This document shows positions 11,185 to 21,791 of a stretch of DNA of 64,000 nucleotides, piece by piece. The translations under genes were made by a program, and so were the position numbers. The DNA is taken from contig NC_058198.1 of assembly GCF_907165205.1 (NCBI RefSeq), forward strand, positions 20,583,240 through 20,647,239, in the 5' to 3' direction. Origin of the DNA: Coccinella septempunctata. Its lineage: Eukaryota; Arthropoda; Insecta; Coleoptera; Coccinellidae. Position 1 is the first letter of the stretch, and each line of letters begins with the position of its first letter. The notes under the pieces were generated by a model. The model was given only the letters and a program-made list of their open reading frames with translations, ran no database searches and was not told the origin of the DNA.

Positions 11185-12230
11185 CTCGAATTTTTGATCC
11201 TCTTGGTTGGTATCTTATCACCAATAACTTGTTTTCTGAAATATTTAATTCAAATGATTTGGATCTCCAAGATTGATTGGGATGACACCCCCCCTTCGAA
11301 GGTAATCAATTTATGGAATCTTTATTTGCAGGAGATTCCACTTCTTCGGGAATTCAAAGTTCCTCGCTTCATTTCGCCTCCTGGTGAAAACCACCGTCAT
11401 GAGTTACATTGCTTCGGAGATGCTAGTGAGAGAGGATATTGCGGGGTTATTTACCTTCGTAGCTTTGTTGCTGAGAAAGATTGCCAGGTTCGATTTCTAA
11501 CATCTCGATCAAAAGTTGCTCCAATCAAGAAATTAAGTCTACCTCGTTTGGAGTTATGTGCATCAGTTTTGGTCACTAAACTTGCATTTCATGTTATACA
11601 AACTTTTCAGGATAATTTGCACATCAGTAGTGTTTATTTCTGGAGTGACTCAACCATTGTATTGAATTGGATAAAGGCTTCTCCACACAAATGGAAAACC
11701 TTTGTTGGCAATAGAGTTGCTTCTATGCAATCAATCCTGGTTTCATGTTTCCTCTGCCTTGAATCCAGCCGATGTGGGATCTCGGGGTGCAAGCCCTCAA
11801 GAATTGCTACAAAGTTCGTTATGGTGGGCGGGTCCTAAGTTTCTTCAGGATTATAATTTTCAGCCAGGACCTAGTGAACTTCCTATTTGTCAGGATGTTC
11901 TCGTGGAAGAACGACACGTATCTTTCAGCACTATTCCTTCTCACGACCTCTTAGATAATTTGATATCGAAACATTCATCATTTTCGTCTCTAACTCGAAT
12001 CGTAGCTTCCATGTTTCGGTTCATAAATAATGATAGATTTCCAACAAAAGGCATTTCAGGGTGCCTTGGCTCAACCGAATTTTATAATGCATCTCTTATT
12101 CTCGTTAAACATGTTCAAATGATTTTTTTCGAAGATGAAATTGTAAAATTCAAAAGAGCATCAAACTTCCAAAATCTTTTCTCAAACTCTCTCCGTTTGT
12201 TGACTCTGACGGTGTTCTAAGAGTTGGAGG
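11185..12230 (+). pseudogene. Bel-Pao RNase H and connection region
   Basis: The piece at 11194-11838 contains CFGDASERGYCGVIYLRSF, KKLSLPRLELCASVLVTKL and VYFWSDSTIVLNWI, the RNase H-like segment of Bel-Pao. A shift near 11740 moves the reading into 11702-12220, with ADVGSRGASPQEL. The DS of WSDST is a likely RNase H catalytic position. Stops precede the integrase, so the polyprotein is interrupted at several points. Confidence 0.75.
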
Positions 12231-13402
12231 TCGCCTTAGAAATGCACCTATTTCACTAGATAAAAAATTTCCTGCTCTTCTGCCCAGTCGTTGCAAGTTA
12301 ACTGATATTATTATCATGCATTTTCACAAAACTTATTTTCATGCTGCTACCCAAACGGTCCAGTTCCTGATTGCACAGCGCTTTTGGATTATATCATTTC
12401 GTCGCTCGATTAAACGAGTTCTTTAGAAATGTTTGACGTGCTTCAAACAAAATTCACGTTCTTTTCAACCTCCATTGATGGGAGATCTTTCCATTGCACG
12501 CATTTCACGCCTAAAACCTTCTCTTCATACAGGAGTCGATTACGCCGGCCCTTTCAAGGTAACTATGAGTCGACACCGAGGAATACGCTCCTCTAAAGCA
12601 TATCTCTGCCTTTTCGTGTGTTTTTCGACGAAAGCGGTCCATCTCGAATTGGCTTCGGATCTCTCCATGAATTCGTTTCTGGCTGCTTTGAAACGATTTG
12701 TTGCTCGTCGCGGTAGGTGTTCTGACTTGTATAGCGATTGCGGTAAAAATTTTGTGAGTGCTCATCGCTATTTGAATAAGTTGTTCGCAGATGCGGCTGC
12801 TAAAGAATCAGTTAAATGGCATTTCAATCCCGCCTCTGCTCCACATTTCGGCGGTCTCTGGGAAGCTTCGGTCAAAAATGTCAAAACTCACTTATCACGA
12901 GTCGTAGGGGATCAGATCCTCTCGTACGAAGAACTATACACGTATAAGACAGATAGAAGCATTGCTCAACTCGCGACCCTTAACTCCATTCAGTCATGAT
13001 CCGAATGATTTTACTGCTTTAACTCCGGGTCACTTTCTCACCTCGGAACCCTTAACTGCTCTACCTGAACCTGATCATTCTAGCCAACATATAAAAAGGC
13101 TCACACGGTAGCAAATGATCGAACGAATGCATCGTGATTTCTGGACACGTTGGTCTAAAGAATACTTGCACCATTTACATCAACGAAGTAAATGGACCAC
13201 TTCTGAAATTCCTATTAAAGAAAACACCTTGGTTTTAATAAAATCTGACAACCTTCCACCCTGTCATTGGCAATTAGGACGAATAATTCAATTACATCCA
13301 GGTGCTGACGGTCAAACAAGAGTTGTGTCTGTCAGAACTAAGGATAATGTTCTAAAACGCCCTATTGTAAAACTTTGTCCTCTTCCTATAGAAGACAATT
13401 AA
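12231..13402 (+). pseudogene. Bel-Pao integrase with DUF5641-like C-terminus
   Basis: Frame 12433-12999 has the integrase core: GVDYAGPF (first Asp), YSDCGKNFV (second Asp) and PHFGGLWEASVKNVK (Glu). The zinc-finger region upstream (12290-12430) is out of frame and ends in a TAG at about 12424. Frame 13115-13402, MIERMHRDFWTRWSKEYL through RPIVKLCPLP, is the C-terminal domain typical of Bel-Pao integrases. A purine-rich AAGGTGGGCGGCA just before 13429 is the probable polypurine tract. Confidence 0.82.
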
Positions 13403-13428
13403 ACACTGCGTGTTTAAGGTGGGCGGCA

Positions 13429-13892
13429 TGTTCAAAACGCATTTTCTTTTTGTTTTATATTTGTTATTTTTTTCACAAACTTCATTTTTCATTTCATTTC
13501 AATTAATATCACTCATGATTGACCAATCATTTTTCGTATTTTCCCCGTACCTTCAAATCTATCTTTTACGTCTTCGACGCACACATGGATCTACGCAATT
13601 AAAAACCGACCAGTCAATTGATATCTACGCATAAGCAAGACGTATCAATAATTTCCACACGATTTTCATCAATTTTCACGATTTTCTCCACAACCAACAA
13701 GAATTTCTACAATTTCTGCAAAGCAGAACATCAAAGCCGAGAGCCTTTTGGTTAGAATCCGACTTGTGCACCACTTCAACCAAGAACCACTCAAGAGAGA
13801 CCAGATCAGTGCAACGGAAAAGGTAGGATTTAAAGGCTTTAAGATCGCTGAAAAATGTATATTACAGTCCACTTTAATTCAATCCTACAACA
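13429..13892 (+). repeat. Bel-Pao 3' LTR
   Basis: Same TGTTCAAAACGC start and ACAACA end as the 5' LTR. It is followed directly by the second GATAT target duplicate and then by R1-clade ORF2 sequence. Confidence 0.93.
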
Positions 13893-13897
13893 GATAT

Positions 13898-15800
13898 AGA
13901 ATACTGGTGAAACGAATAGGTCTACACGCAAGAGAAAACCGCGACGAAGAGACAGAGGACCGTGTAGTAAGTACTCTTTTTCCTACAAGAGAGTTTTAGA
14001 GACAGAAACCAGAAGACCATAAACCGAAGCAGAACCCTTCACAATGGAAGAATTACAACTCGCTGCTCAGAAAATGAAGAAGAAGAAAGCACCAGGGCCC
14101 GATGGTATAACGGCAGAAATACTTAAGATGATAATGGAGGACAACGGTGAGAAAGTACTAGAGATGTACAACGGAGCGTGGCAGAGAATTCCCGGATATA
14201 TGGAAAGAGGCGAAGGTGGTACCAATAAGGAAGCCGGGCAAAACAGACACGGAGCCCAGCAGTTTCCGCCCCATATGCCTACTCAGCGTAGTAGGAAAGC
14301 TGTACGAACACTTGATAAGAGAAAGACTGCTAAAGGAACTAAAGGGTAAGAATATAATATCCGATAATCAGCACGGTATTAGGGAATCCAGATCTACGAT
14401 AACGGCCATACAAGAAGTCCTTAACTATGCAAGATGGGCCAGAGGAGGAACACATAGGACAAGAAGAGAAACTATCCTCACAGCATTCGACGTAAAGAAC
14501 GCGTTTAACTCAGTTGAATGGAAAGAGATCCTCGATGAATTGAAGAACAAAGGAATGTCAGCCCACCTGAAAAATGTGATAAAAAGCTACTTCCAGAGTA
14601 GGACGCTGAGGACAGTGCATAAAAAGGTATGCCTAACATGTGGGGTTCCCCAGGGTTCTGTTTTAGGTCCCACATTATGGAATATAACGTACAACGGAGT
14701 ACTAGAGCTAGCCGACGACGACCCCGACACAAAACTGGTTGCATACGCAGATGACTTAGGTATGATAACGACGGGGAAAACAGAAGAAGCCTGGGAGATA
14801 ACTGAACAAATGGCAGCTCGAGTTTGAGCCTGGTTGAGAAGCAGAGGACTGCAATTGGCTCCACATAAAACGGAAATACTCCCACTAACCGGAAGACGGC
14901 CAATAGAAAGGACCAAGGCAACCATAGAAGGCGTAGAGGTTGAGGCAAAGAGGCAATTGAAATAACTGGGAGTAATATTGGATAAAGACCTCACCTTCCT
15001 CCGGCACATAGACTACGCCGTAGAGAGAAGAAGAGAGACGACGAACGCCCTACGAAAACTAATGCCAAGAATAGAAGGACCCGCATCAAGAAAGAGAAGA
15101 GTACTGGTAGCCGCAGCCATGTCAAGATTGCTGTATGGGGCTGAAATATGGACAGTGAGCCTAAGTACCTACACAACCGCCAGAGACAAGATTAGAAAGG
15201 CGCAGAGAGGAGTCGTGGTAAGTTCTATCAGAGCTTATAAAAATGTTTCAGGTATAGCAGCGCTCATCATCGCGGGAATGATACCAGCCGATCTCCTCGT
15301 AGAAGAGAGACGAGAGATTTACCACGACCGAACAGACAAGAAAGAAGGCTGATAGAAGACAAGAAGAAAATGGATTGAAGAAATAAGAAACCACAGAGGG
15401 GCCAGATGGATGAAGGAATTGATACAAGACCCGTTGAAATAGATGGACCGGGCACATGGAGACCTCGAATACGAAACCGTCCAATTCTTGAGTGGGCATG
15501 GCTGGTTTGGGACCTATGGAAAGAAAATAGGAAAGAGTAACAGCGCCCAATGTTGGAACTGCCAAGGACTGGACAAGCCGGACCACATCCTATTCTGCAG
15601 AAAGTGGGAAGACACCAGGAAAGACCTGGCAAGGGCGACAGAAGGAAACCCGGACTTCCAATACACCAAACACAACATCGTGGACAAGATGCTTGAGAAT
15701 GAAGATAGGTGGAACCTCATCACAGAATGGATCCGGACCGTCATGAAGGCGAAAGCAGAAGAGGAGAGAGAACAGGAAAATGCAGGAAGGTACGACTAAC
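13898..15800 (+). pseudogene. R1-clade ORF2, reverse transcriptase and C-terminal zinc knuckle
   Basis: This continues the ORF2 split at 4818. Blocks include KKKKAPGPDGITAEIL, SSFRPICLLSVVGKLYEHL, NQHGIRESRSTITAI, FDVKNAFNSVEW, CGVPQGSVLGPTLWNI and VAYADDLGMI (catalytic YADD), then GVILDKDLTF in the thumb. After frame breaks near 14220, 14827, 14964 and 15352, a knuckle follows at about 15550-15600: CWNCQGLDKPDHILFC, the R1-type CCHC. The VRE/stop at 14825 and other breaks make it non-functional. Its arrangement (endonuclease, RT, CCHC) supports R1 over CR1 or Jockey. Confidence 0.82.
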
Positions 15801-16944
15801 GAACCCTAAATTAAGTATTTCGGGAAATAACCCCAGAAAGAGAAAATACCGAGATGATGACACGAAGCACCCGAAGAAGACGACCCCGCCGGATTATGAC
15901 AACATGAATAACGAACCATACACTAAGTGTGTTTCAGGAAACCCGGAAAGAGACAGATACTGAGGCGACGGCACGGTGCAGCCCAAGAAGACGACCCAGC
16001 CCGACTATGACGATCCCGACCCCAATTCCTCTAGCATTCCAAGGGCTAAAGTCTAGTCGACCAGATCTCCGGAGACAGAGCTATCGAGAAAAGGCTTCGG
16101 ATGGTTCGCAGGAGGAAGAGGCGTGGTTAACTATGGCTTTCTTGGCCCCTCTAGTTAGCGGACAACAGGTAGACCCAAGAAGTATCGTTAGTACCACCTG
16201 CAAGAAGCAGCTATGGCTCTCTTGGCACCTCGAGTCCACGGACACGGGGAAGACCCAAGGAGCAATGTTAGTGCTTCAAATCGGAGCTACGACTTGTCTA
16301 TCCCGGCGGGAATCCGAGCGTGGCCGCAAGGAGTACGCCTCACTTTCCCCCTCGGAACCACGGGGTTGGCATAGTCCGTGGTGATACGTCGGAGAGACTA
16401 TGACTTACTTGGCCCTCCGGTATCTCCGGATCCGGAGGAGACCCAAGGAGTACCGTTATTGTTTGACAGATACCACCACCTTCCTGCGCAATCTCCGAGG
16501 GACCAGGGCCAACGGTCTGCTATAAATATGTCGTATTTGCTTATGAACTATACACAGCGGACCGGGTCAAGACCTTCCGAGGATCTACCCCGGACAGCTC
16601 GAGTTCCGTAACCAGAGTCAGGGGGAAACTACGGAACGAATAAAGTCAGTCAATAGACTGTGAGATCCGTGAGACGGGGTCCTAGCTCCTTGCCCCCCTT
16701 CCCCACATTTCCAGAGGGGCAAGGAGTATGTGACATTCTACGCAGGAAATACCGTAAATACCAATCGCCTTGGTCGAGACGGTTATTGTCCTGGCGCGCA
16801 ACAACTTAGTCGTACAGGTCAGCGTCCCTGAGACCTCGACTTCGTTGTTGAGGAGGGGTTTTGGTGGGTAAGAGCCCCACACGAATCCGCAGCATAGCAC
16901 CGCCCGCTGCGGAGAAGCCGGTATCGGTTTCCCCCTACCTCGTG
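15801..16944 (+). other. R1-clade 3' untranslated region with internal repeats
   Basis: About 1.1 kb without a convincing gene. Three diverged repeats of about 66 bp begin with CTATGGCTTTCTTGGCCCCT (16131), CTATGGCTCTCTTGGCACCT (16209) and CTATGACTTACTTGGCCCTC (16398), each followed by an AGACCCAAG box 45-50 bp later. ORFs here are not recognisable. Confidence 0.6.
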
Positions 16945-16947
16945 AGT

Positions 16948-16962
16948 TTAGGTTAGGTTAGG
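16948..16962 (+). repeat. Short TTAGG run (3' border of the R1-clade element)
   Basis: Three TTAGG units directly follow the 3' end of the R1-clade element, mirroring the run at 2524-2540. A further single TTAGG lies at 16968-16972. Confidence 0.7.
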
Positions 16963-17074
16963 TCATGTTAGGACTTTTATCCAGTCTTTAGATTGTTTTT
17001 CTTGTTATACTTTTGTTTTTTCCTTCAATTTTTGGGTTTATTTCACTTTATGGCTTTAGACATTTTATTATCAG

Positions 17075-19085
17075 AATGCTCGCGGTCTCAAAACGAAACT
17101 TGAGGATTTCAAACAAAAAAGTGTGAGTGTTAACAGTCATGATGTAATTTTTATAACTGAGTCTTGGCTAAATTCTGGTATTTACGAATCTGAAGTGGTG
17201 GATCTGAGGGAATATTCGATTTTTCGTCGCGACAGCGTTTCACATACTAATAAGAATATAAGAGGTGGAGGAGTATTCAACGCAGTTAAGAACTATCTTA
17301 GGCCCCTCCTGTTCAGGGTTTCCAGAGTGAGGCTGAGGATGTATGAGCTCAGAATTCATTTGGCAATCAGGGGTTCAGGGTTTCCAGAGTGAGGCTGAGG
17401 ATGTATGGGCTCAGATTTCCTTTGGCAATCAAAAAATCTTGTTATGTTGTGTTTACCTTCTACCCGGAGATAAAGAATCTGCTCTTTGTTTCACTACTAA
17501 ACTTGAATGTTCGCATAAAAAGATTGAAGGTTGCTCACTTTTAATTGATGGCGATTTCAATTGTTCATCGGTGCCTTGGATTCCCAACGTGTAGTGTTGA
17601 AAATGTCAAAGATAATATTTTAGATTTAGTGCTTTGTAATAAAACTCTGATGCTGCAGTCCATTGACCCGAGAGGACACTTTTCACCCTTCATTAGAAAT
17701 TTTTTTTCAGTCTGGTCCTCAGTTCAGTGATTTGAGGAGCAATTTGGGTGAAAGCTACAATTTCAAGAGAGCGGATTACGATCTGATCAATTCTAAGATT
17801 GTAAATATCAATTGGAAGGAGGTACTGAATAGTGAAGATGTCAATATCAATGTTGAAATCTTCTATAAAAATTTACTAGAAGTTATTCACCAATGTGTCC
17901 CGAGAGTGAAGATTCGCCATAAATTTCCAAGTTATTTTAACTATAATATCGATAAAACGTAAAAAAAAGCTTCATAATAAGTGGAAGGTGTATAAAGACC
18001 AGCGGCATTATTTTGAGTATAAAAAGATTAGAAAACTCTGTACGGTTTATATTAAAAAGAATTTCAAAAGAATACATAAGCAAAATTCAGTCTGAAATTG
18101 TAGTTAATCCTGAAAAGCCTTTTTCATATGTTCTCACTAAAGAGAAGAGTGTTGGTTTTCCCAGCTCTGTAACTTTCAATGGCGAAACCTCTGAAACTGG
18201 TCATGAATCGTGTGAGCTTTTTGCTAAGTATTTCAAGAGTGTTTATGTTGAACAATCTTCTAGCTCACAGGTATCTACAGAAACATTCGAAAATATACTT
18301 CATTGTACTCGTAATTGTTTTGGTGTTCAGTTTTCCCTCGACGAAACAGGCTCTCAATAAACTGAATAAAAATAAGGGTGCTGGACCCGATTGCATCCCC
18401 TCATACTTCGTCGTTACATGTGCTTCTTCATTAAAATACTCACTTACAATGGTTTACAATCAGTCTTTGAGTAATGGTGTGTTTCCTGACAGGTGGAAAG
18501 AAGCATGCATTAATCCTAATTTCAAGAGAGTAGATAGAACTAACGTTATTAATTATATACCGATAAGTAAACTGTGCATTTTCGAGAAGGTCTTTGAACA
18601 GTTGATCTACTCCTCATTTTCTTACTTGGTTACTGACCCAATAATTCCACAACAGGAGAAAATCGATTGAAACCAATCTCATTTATTTCGCTGAATTCCT
18701 CCATGACTCCCTGGACCTCCGCATTCAAGTCGATGCCATATATACTGACTTCAGTAAGGCATTCTATAAAATCAATATAAATCAACTCATATCTTGCCTT
18801 GCTGGTGTGGGTTACTCCTCTAAAGTTTTCGAAACCCCATCAGGGGTGCCTCAGGGTTCCCACCTCGGAACACTCCTTTTTTTAATATATATAAATAATA
18901 TTTCCAGGTGTTTCAAGTGCTGCAGATTTCTTCTTTTTGCTGACGACTTGAAGATGTTTATGAGGATAAGTAATGTTGAGGACTGTGTCCAATTTCAGCA
19001 TAACCTTGATAGTTTTATGAATTTTTGTATTGAGCATAAACTGGACTCGAATATTTCTAAATGTAAGGCTATCATTTATACTTAA
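17075..19085 (+). pseudogene. CR1-type non-LTR fragment: endonuclease to reverse transcriptase
   Basis: A decayed LINE ORF2 scattered over several frames. Near 17078 the sequence reads NARGLKTKL, then VIFITESWLNSGIY (endonuclease Glu block), a DGDFN block near 17550, NWKEVLNSEDV in the linker, KNKGAGPDCIPSYFV in the RT fingers near 18370, and SGVPQGSHLGTLLFLIYI then FLLFADDLKMF (catalytic ADD) near 18840-18960. Deletion between KVF and ETPSGVPQG removes part of the palm. The 5' start and 3' end are missing; it stops at about 19085. Confidence 0.75.
17311..17434 (+). repeat. 62-bp tandem duplication inside the LINE fragment
   Basis: GTTCAGGGTTTCCAGAGTGA occurs at 17311 and again at 17373, with the following about 40 bp also repeated and a few substitutions. 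It duplicates an endonuclease segment. Confidence 0.85.
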
Positions 19086-20695
19086 GTGCTCCGGTGAGGT
19101 TTATTTAAATTGAGATTTATCTGAAGGGCAGTTCGATTGTTCGAGGTAGGAGATTGCTCTAAATTATCGAATATTTCGTTCGGCTTGTCAGGGGGACAAG
19201 TTTGATTTCTTTCAGGCTAATTCCTATCATTTTGTTTGTTTTCAACCGGGCTCAGCCCGCCTTCCTATATCCACGCATTTCACGCATCGCTGGTGCGTTC
19301 TTATTCCCACCACTTGTGTCCATTTTCCGTCGCGTGACCCGCTAGTTGGAGTTGCGTATGTGCAAAGAGGAACAAGAAATTTCACTCGTCCAATTTAGTT
19401 CCTGAGTCTGTGTAAATGGTGGGGAGACCTTCAAATCATTCTACACTCCAAACTAACGCTCATTGGTTTCAAGTTCGGGGTGCTCCAATCACATCGCAGA
19501 TATATTGAATAGGCCAATCAGCTTGAAGAATGAAATCGGCTCTCGTTTTGACGTTAATGTCAAGTCGATTGTCAATCGTATTCTGTAATTTGTTTGATAT
19601 TTTTTGTGAAGTATACAAAAGCTTTTGATGAATTCAGTTTTTGTTAATTCTAATTATCCATTCGAATAGATGCTTGTTTGGAGCAACCGATATTCCATCT
19701 TCATGGTTAAATAACACGTAGTCATTCTGAAGTGAAGTGGTATGCCTTTTAAGGCCTGATTTTCCAATAATTGTATTTTATAAAGAGATTTCAAGAATGA
19801 AACTCCAAAATAAAAATGGGATTTAGTTAAGGTAAAATGGTTGGACACTATTGAAAGAACTGCTTATATTGGATATATTTTTATTCCGATTATACTAATT
19901 ATGTTCATTTATTTCGGCTAGTTATACTTTGATAATGTTCATATATTTGTACCAATTATATTTTAATATTGTTTCCTTTTCATAATAAAGCAAATGCACC
20001 TTTTCAATGAAGCGTTGCATCTTTTCGAGAAAATTCAATACAAATTAAGTTACATTATATTATGTATTTAGATGCTTATTCCATCCATAAATTACTTTTA
20101 CAACCGCTGCATAGCCATCGGTCAGTAGCACTAGTCAGCCGAACAAATTGGGTATATCACCAATGCATTTCATAATATTGTAGCATATTATTAAAGGTTA
20201 GTCATTATTTCTTTTCTTTCTCTACATATTGCACTCCAATTCAACCGTGCAGACCTTTTGTGAAATACCAGAATATTTTAAAGCGAATACACCACAGTGT
20301 AACCCAGATAAAAAGCCTGCTTTAAAGTATTGGTAGGTTGATGAGCTCTTGAAGGTTTTCATTCGCGGATTTGTTTAAGAACTGGTTATTGAAACAAGAG
20401 CAACCACAATATCTCCATATTCCACAAGTGGAAACTTATCGGGACTGTAACTTATATCTCTTTCTTGAATTATGTAAGCATAATTCAAGCCATCTGTGGC
20501 AATACGTTAACATCACGCTCTGCGCTCTCCGAATATTTCATGTTTCTGCAGTGGATATAAAATTGTTAAATTTCAGAATAAAATAGTGGTTTTATAAACA
20601 TTTAGTATACTATAATTTGTTTTCAAAAGTGGAAATTTTCACAAATTAAACGAGAAAAGGACATAAGTAATTTCATTCAGAACAATTCTTTGAAT
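19086..20695. other. No gene recognised
   Basis: About 1.6 kb of AT-rich sequence with only short ORFs (60-71 codons) lacking family features. I see no clear terminal repeats, domains or structural RNA. Part may be the 5' region of the LINE that follows. Confidence 0.5.
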
Positions 20696-20795
20696 GTACC
20701 ATACGGTGGGTGCCAACAAAAAAAAAAGTGCATGCAAATACAAATATCCAGACAACCCATAAAGGAGGACATACATGCTCGGATAATTCTAGAAT

Positions 20796-21539
20796 ATGGC
20801 CGAAGAAAATTCCGATGTCACAATAAAACAACTTTACGATGAGGTGGTTAATTCAAAGAAGGAAATAAAGAATTCGATTGCTGCAAGCGAATCAAGAATA
20901 CTGTTGGAACTGCAGGCCCTAAAAAAAAGAGTTGCAGAACTAGAAACAGAAAATCAATTTTTGAAAAGTGAAATAGAAAATACACATCGAATAAATAAGA
21001 AGAATAATTTAATTTTATTCGGCATAAATAAAACAGCTGAGCAAATTACACCCGAATTCCTCTGTGAAGAAATAAAACGCCTTATGCAGATAGAAATCAA
21101 AACCAACGACATCAACGACTGCTATAAATTAGGAAAGAAAGAAAAGGCCCCCATTAAAGTAGAATTGATATCTTATTTAAAAAAGAAAGAAATCTTATCT
21201 AATGCGAAAACATTGAAAGGATCATACTTGAGTATATCGCACGACTTGACGGAGAAGCAGCGTGAGGAATACAAAATTTTAAAAACTAATTTATTAAAAG
21301 CTAAGGCAAACGGTTCTCGAAATTCATTCATACGAGGGAACCGCCTTATAGTCGGAAATGAATCTTACACATTGGAAGACTTAGAGCATAACCAACCAGA
21401 AAACAAAGCAGATAGTGCACCACCAACACCAATAAGAAGAGAACAAGCGAGTGCAGTATTCGAAAGTGAAGGGGATGAAAGTTCAAAGGAGGTGTATTGG
21501 GAGGATACAGAAATTTTGGATGAAGCAAGTACGTCATAG
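20796..21539 (+). CDS. LINE ORF1 protein, coiled coil plus RRM-like domain
   Basis: A 247-residue intact frame starting MAEENSDVT. Residues about 10-65 are heptad-rich (ALKKRVAELETENQFLKSE) and predict a coiled coil, followed by RINKKNNLILFGINK, the start of the RRM-like fold of L1-type ORF1 proteins. The segment EEIKRLMQIEI...DINDCYKLGKK...PIKVELIS and the following KREEYKILK helix fit the C-terminal domain. The acidic tail is low-complexity. Such proteins trimerise and bind element RNA. It lies about 250 bp upstream of ORF2 on the same strand. The assignment to an exact clade is uncertain. Confidence 0.8.
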   Translation: MAEENSDVTIKQLYDEVVNSKKEIKNSIAASESRILLELQALKKRVAELETENQFLKSEIENTHRINKKNNLILFGINKTAEQITPEFLCEEIKRLMQIEIKTNDINDCYKLGKKEKAPIKVELISYLKKKEILSNAKTLKGSYLSISHDLTEKQREEYKILKTNLLKAKANGSRNSFIRGNRLIVGNESYTLEDLEHNQPENKADSAPPTPIRREQASAVFESEGDESSKEVYWEDTEILDEASTS

Positions 21540-21791
21540 ACAGGACCAGAGAGAAAACAAAACCAAAATAGAAAAGTTACTCCAAAATCTACTATCGGAA
21601 CTAGAGTATTCAAGAAAAAATCTCCTAACAAACAATTAAGGTTGAGACAATGGATCTGCCCAACAGTAGGATAAAGAAGCAGGAAAGAAGGTTTTAATTT
21701 CAATAATAAATAAATATACTTCAATAAATTAATTCTAATAGGACTCAAATAACTAAAAATACATGTGTTTCTTGCTTTGGTATCTCTCAAA

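Larger units (their letters stand above)
4819..13892 (+). mobile_element. Bel-Pao LTR retrotransposon, full length, nested insertion
   Basis: Two near-identical LTRs (4819-5280 and 13429-13892) flank gag, protease, reverse transcriptase, RNase H and integrase remnants. The 5-bp direct repeat GATAT lies just outside (4814-4818 and 13893-13897), as expected for one insertion. The element disrupts ORF2 of the R1-clade element and itself contains a CR1-type insertion. Every coding domain has frameshifts or stops, so it is inactive. Confidence 0.93.
2541..16944 (+). mobile_element. R1-clade non-LTR retrotransposon, split by a Bel-Pao insertion
   Basis: The element runs from a 5' untranslated region (2541-2975) through ORF1 with CCHC knuckles and ORF2 endonuclease (to 4818), and resumes after the Bel-Pao element with reverse transcriptase (13898 on), a C-terminal zinc knuckle and a long 3' untranslated region to about 16944. 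GC content and codon use (many AGA/GGA, AAG, GAC) are unlike the AT-rich neighbours, supporting one unit. Both ends abut TTAGG runs. Stops and frameshifts make it defective. Confidence 0.8.

Noticed and set aside
14505..14948. 147-codon minus-strand ORF
   Set aside because: Antisense to the R1-type reverse transcriptase palm.
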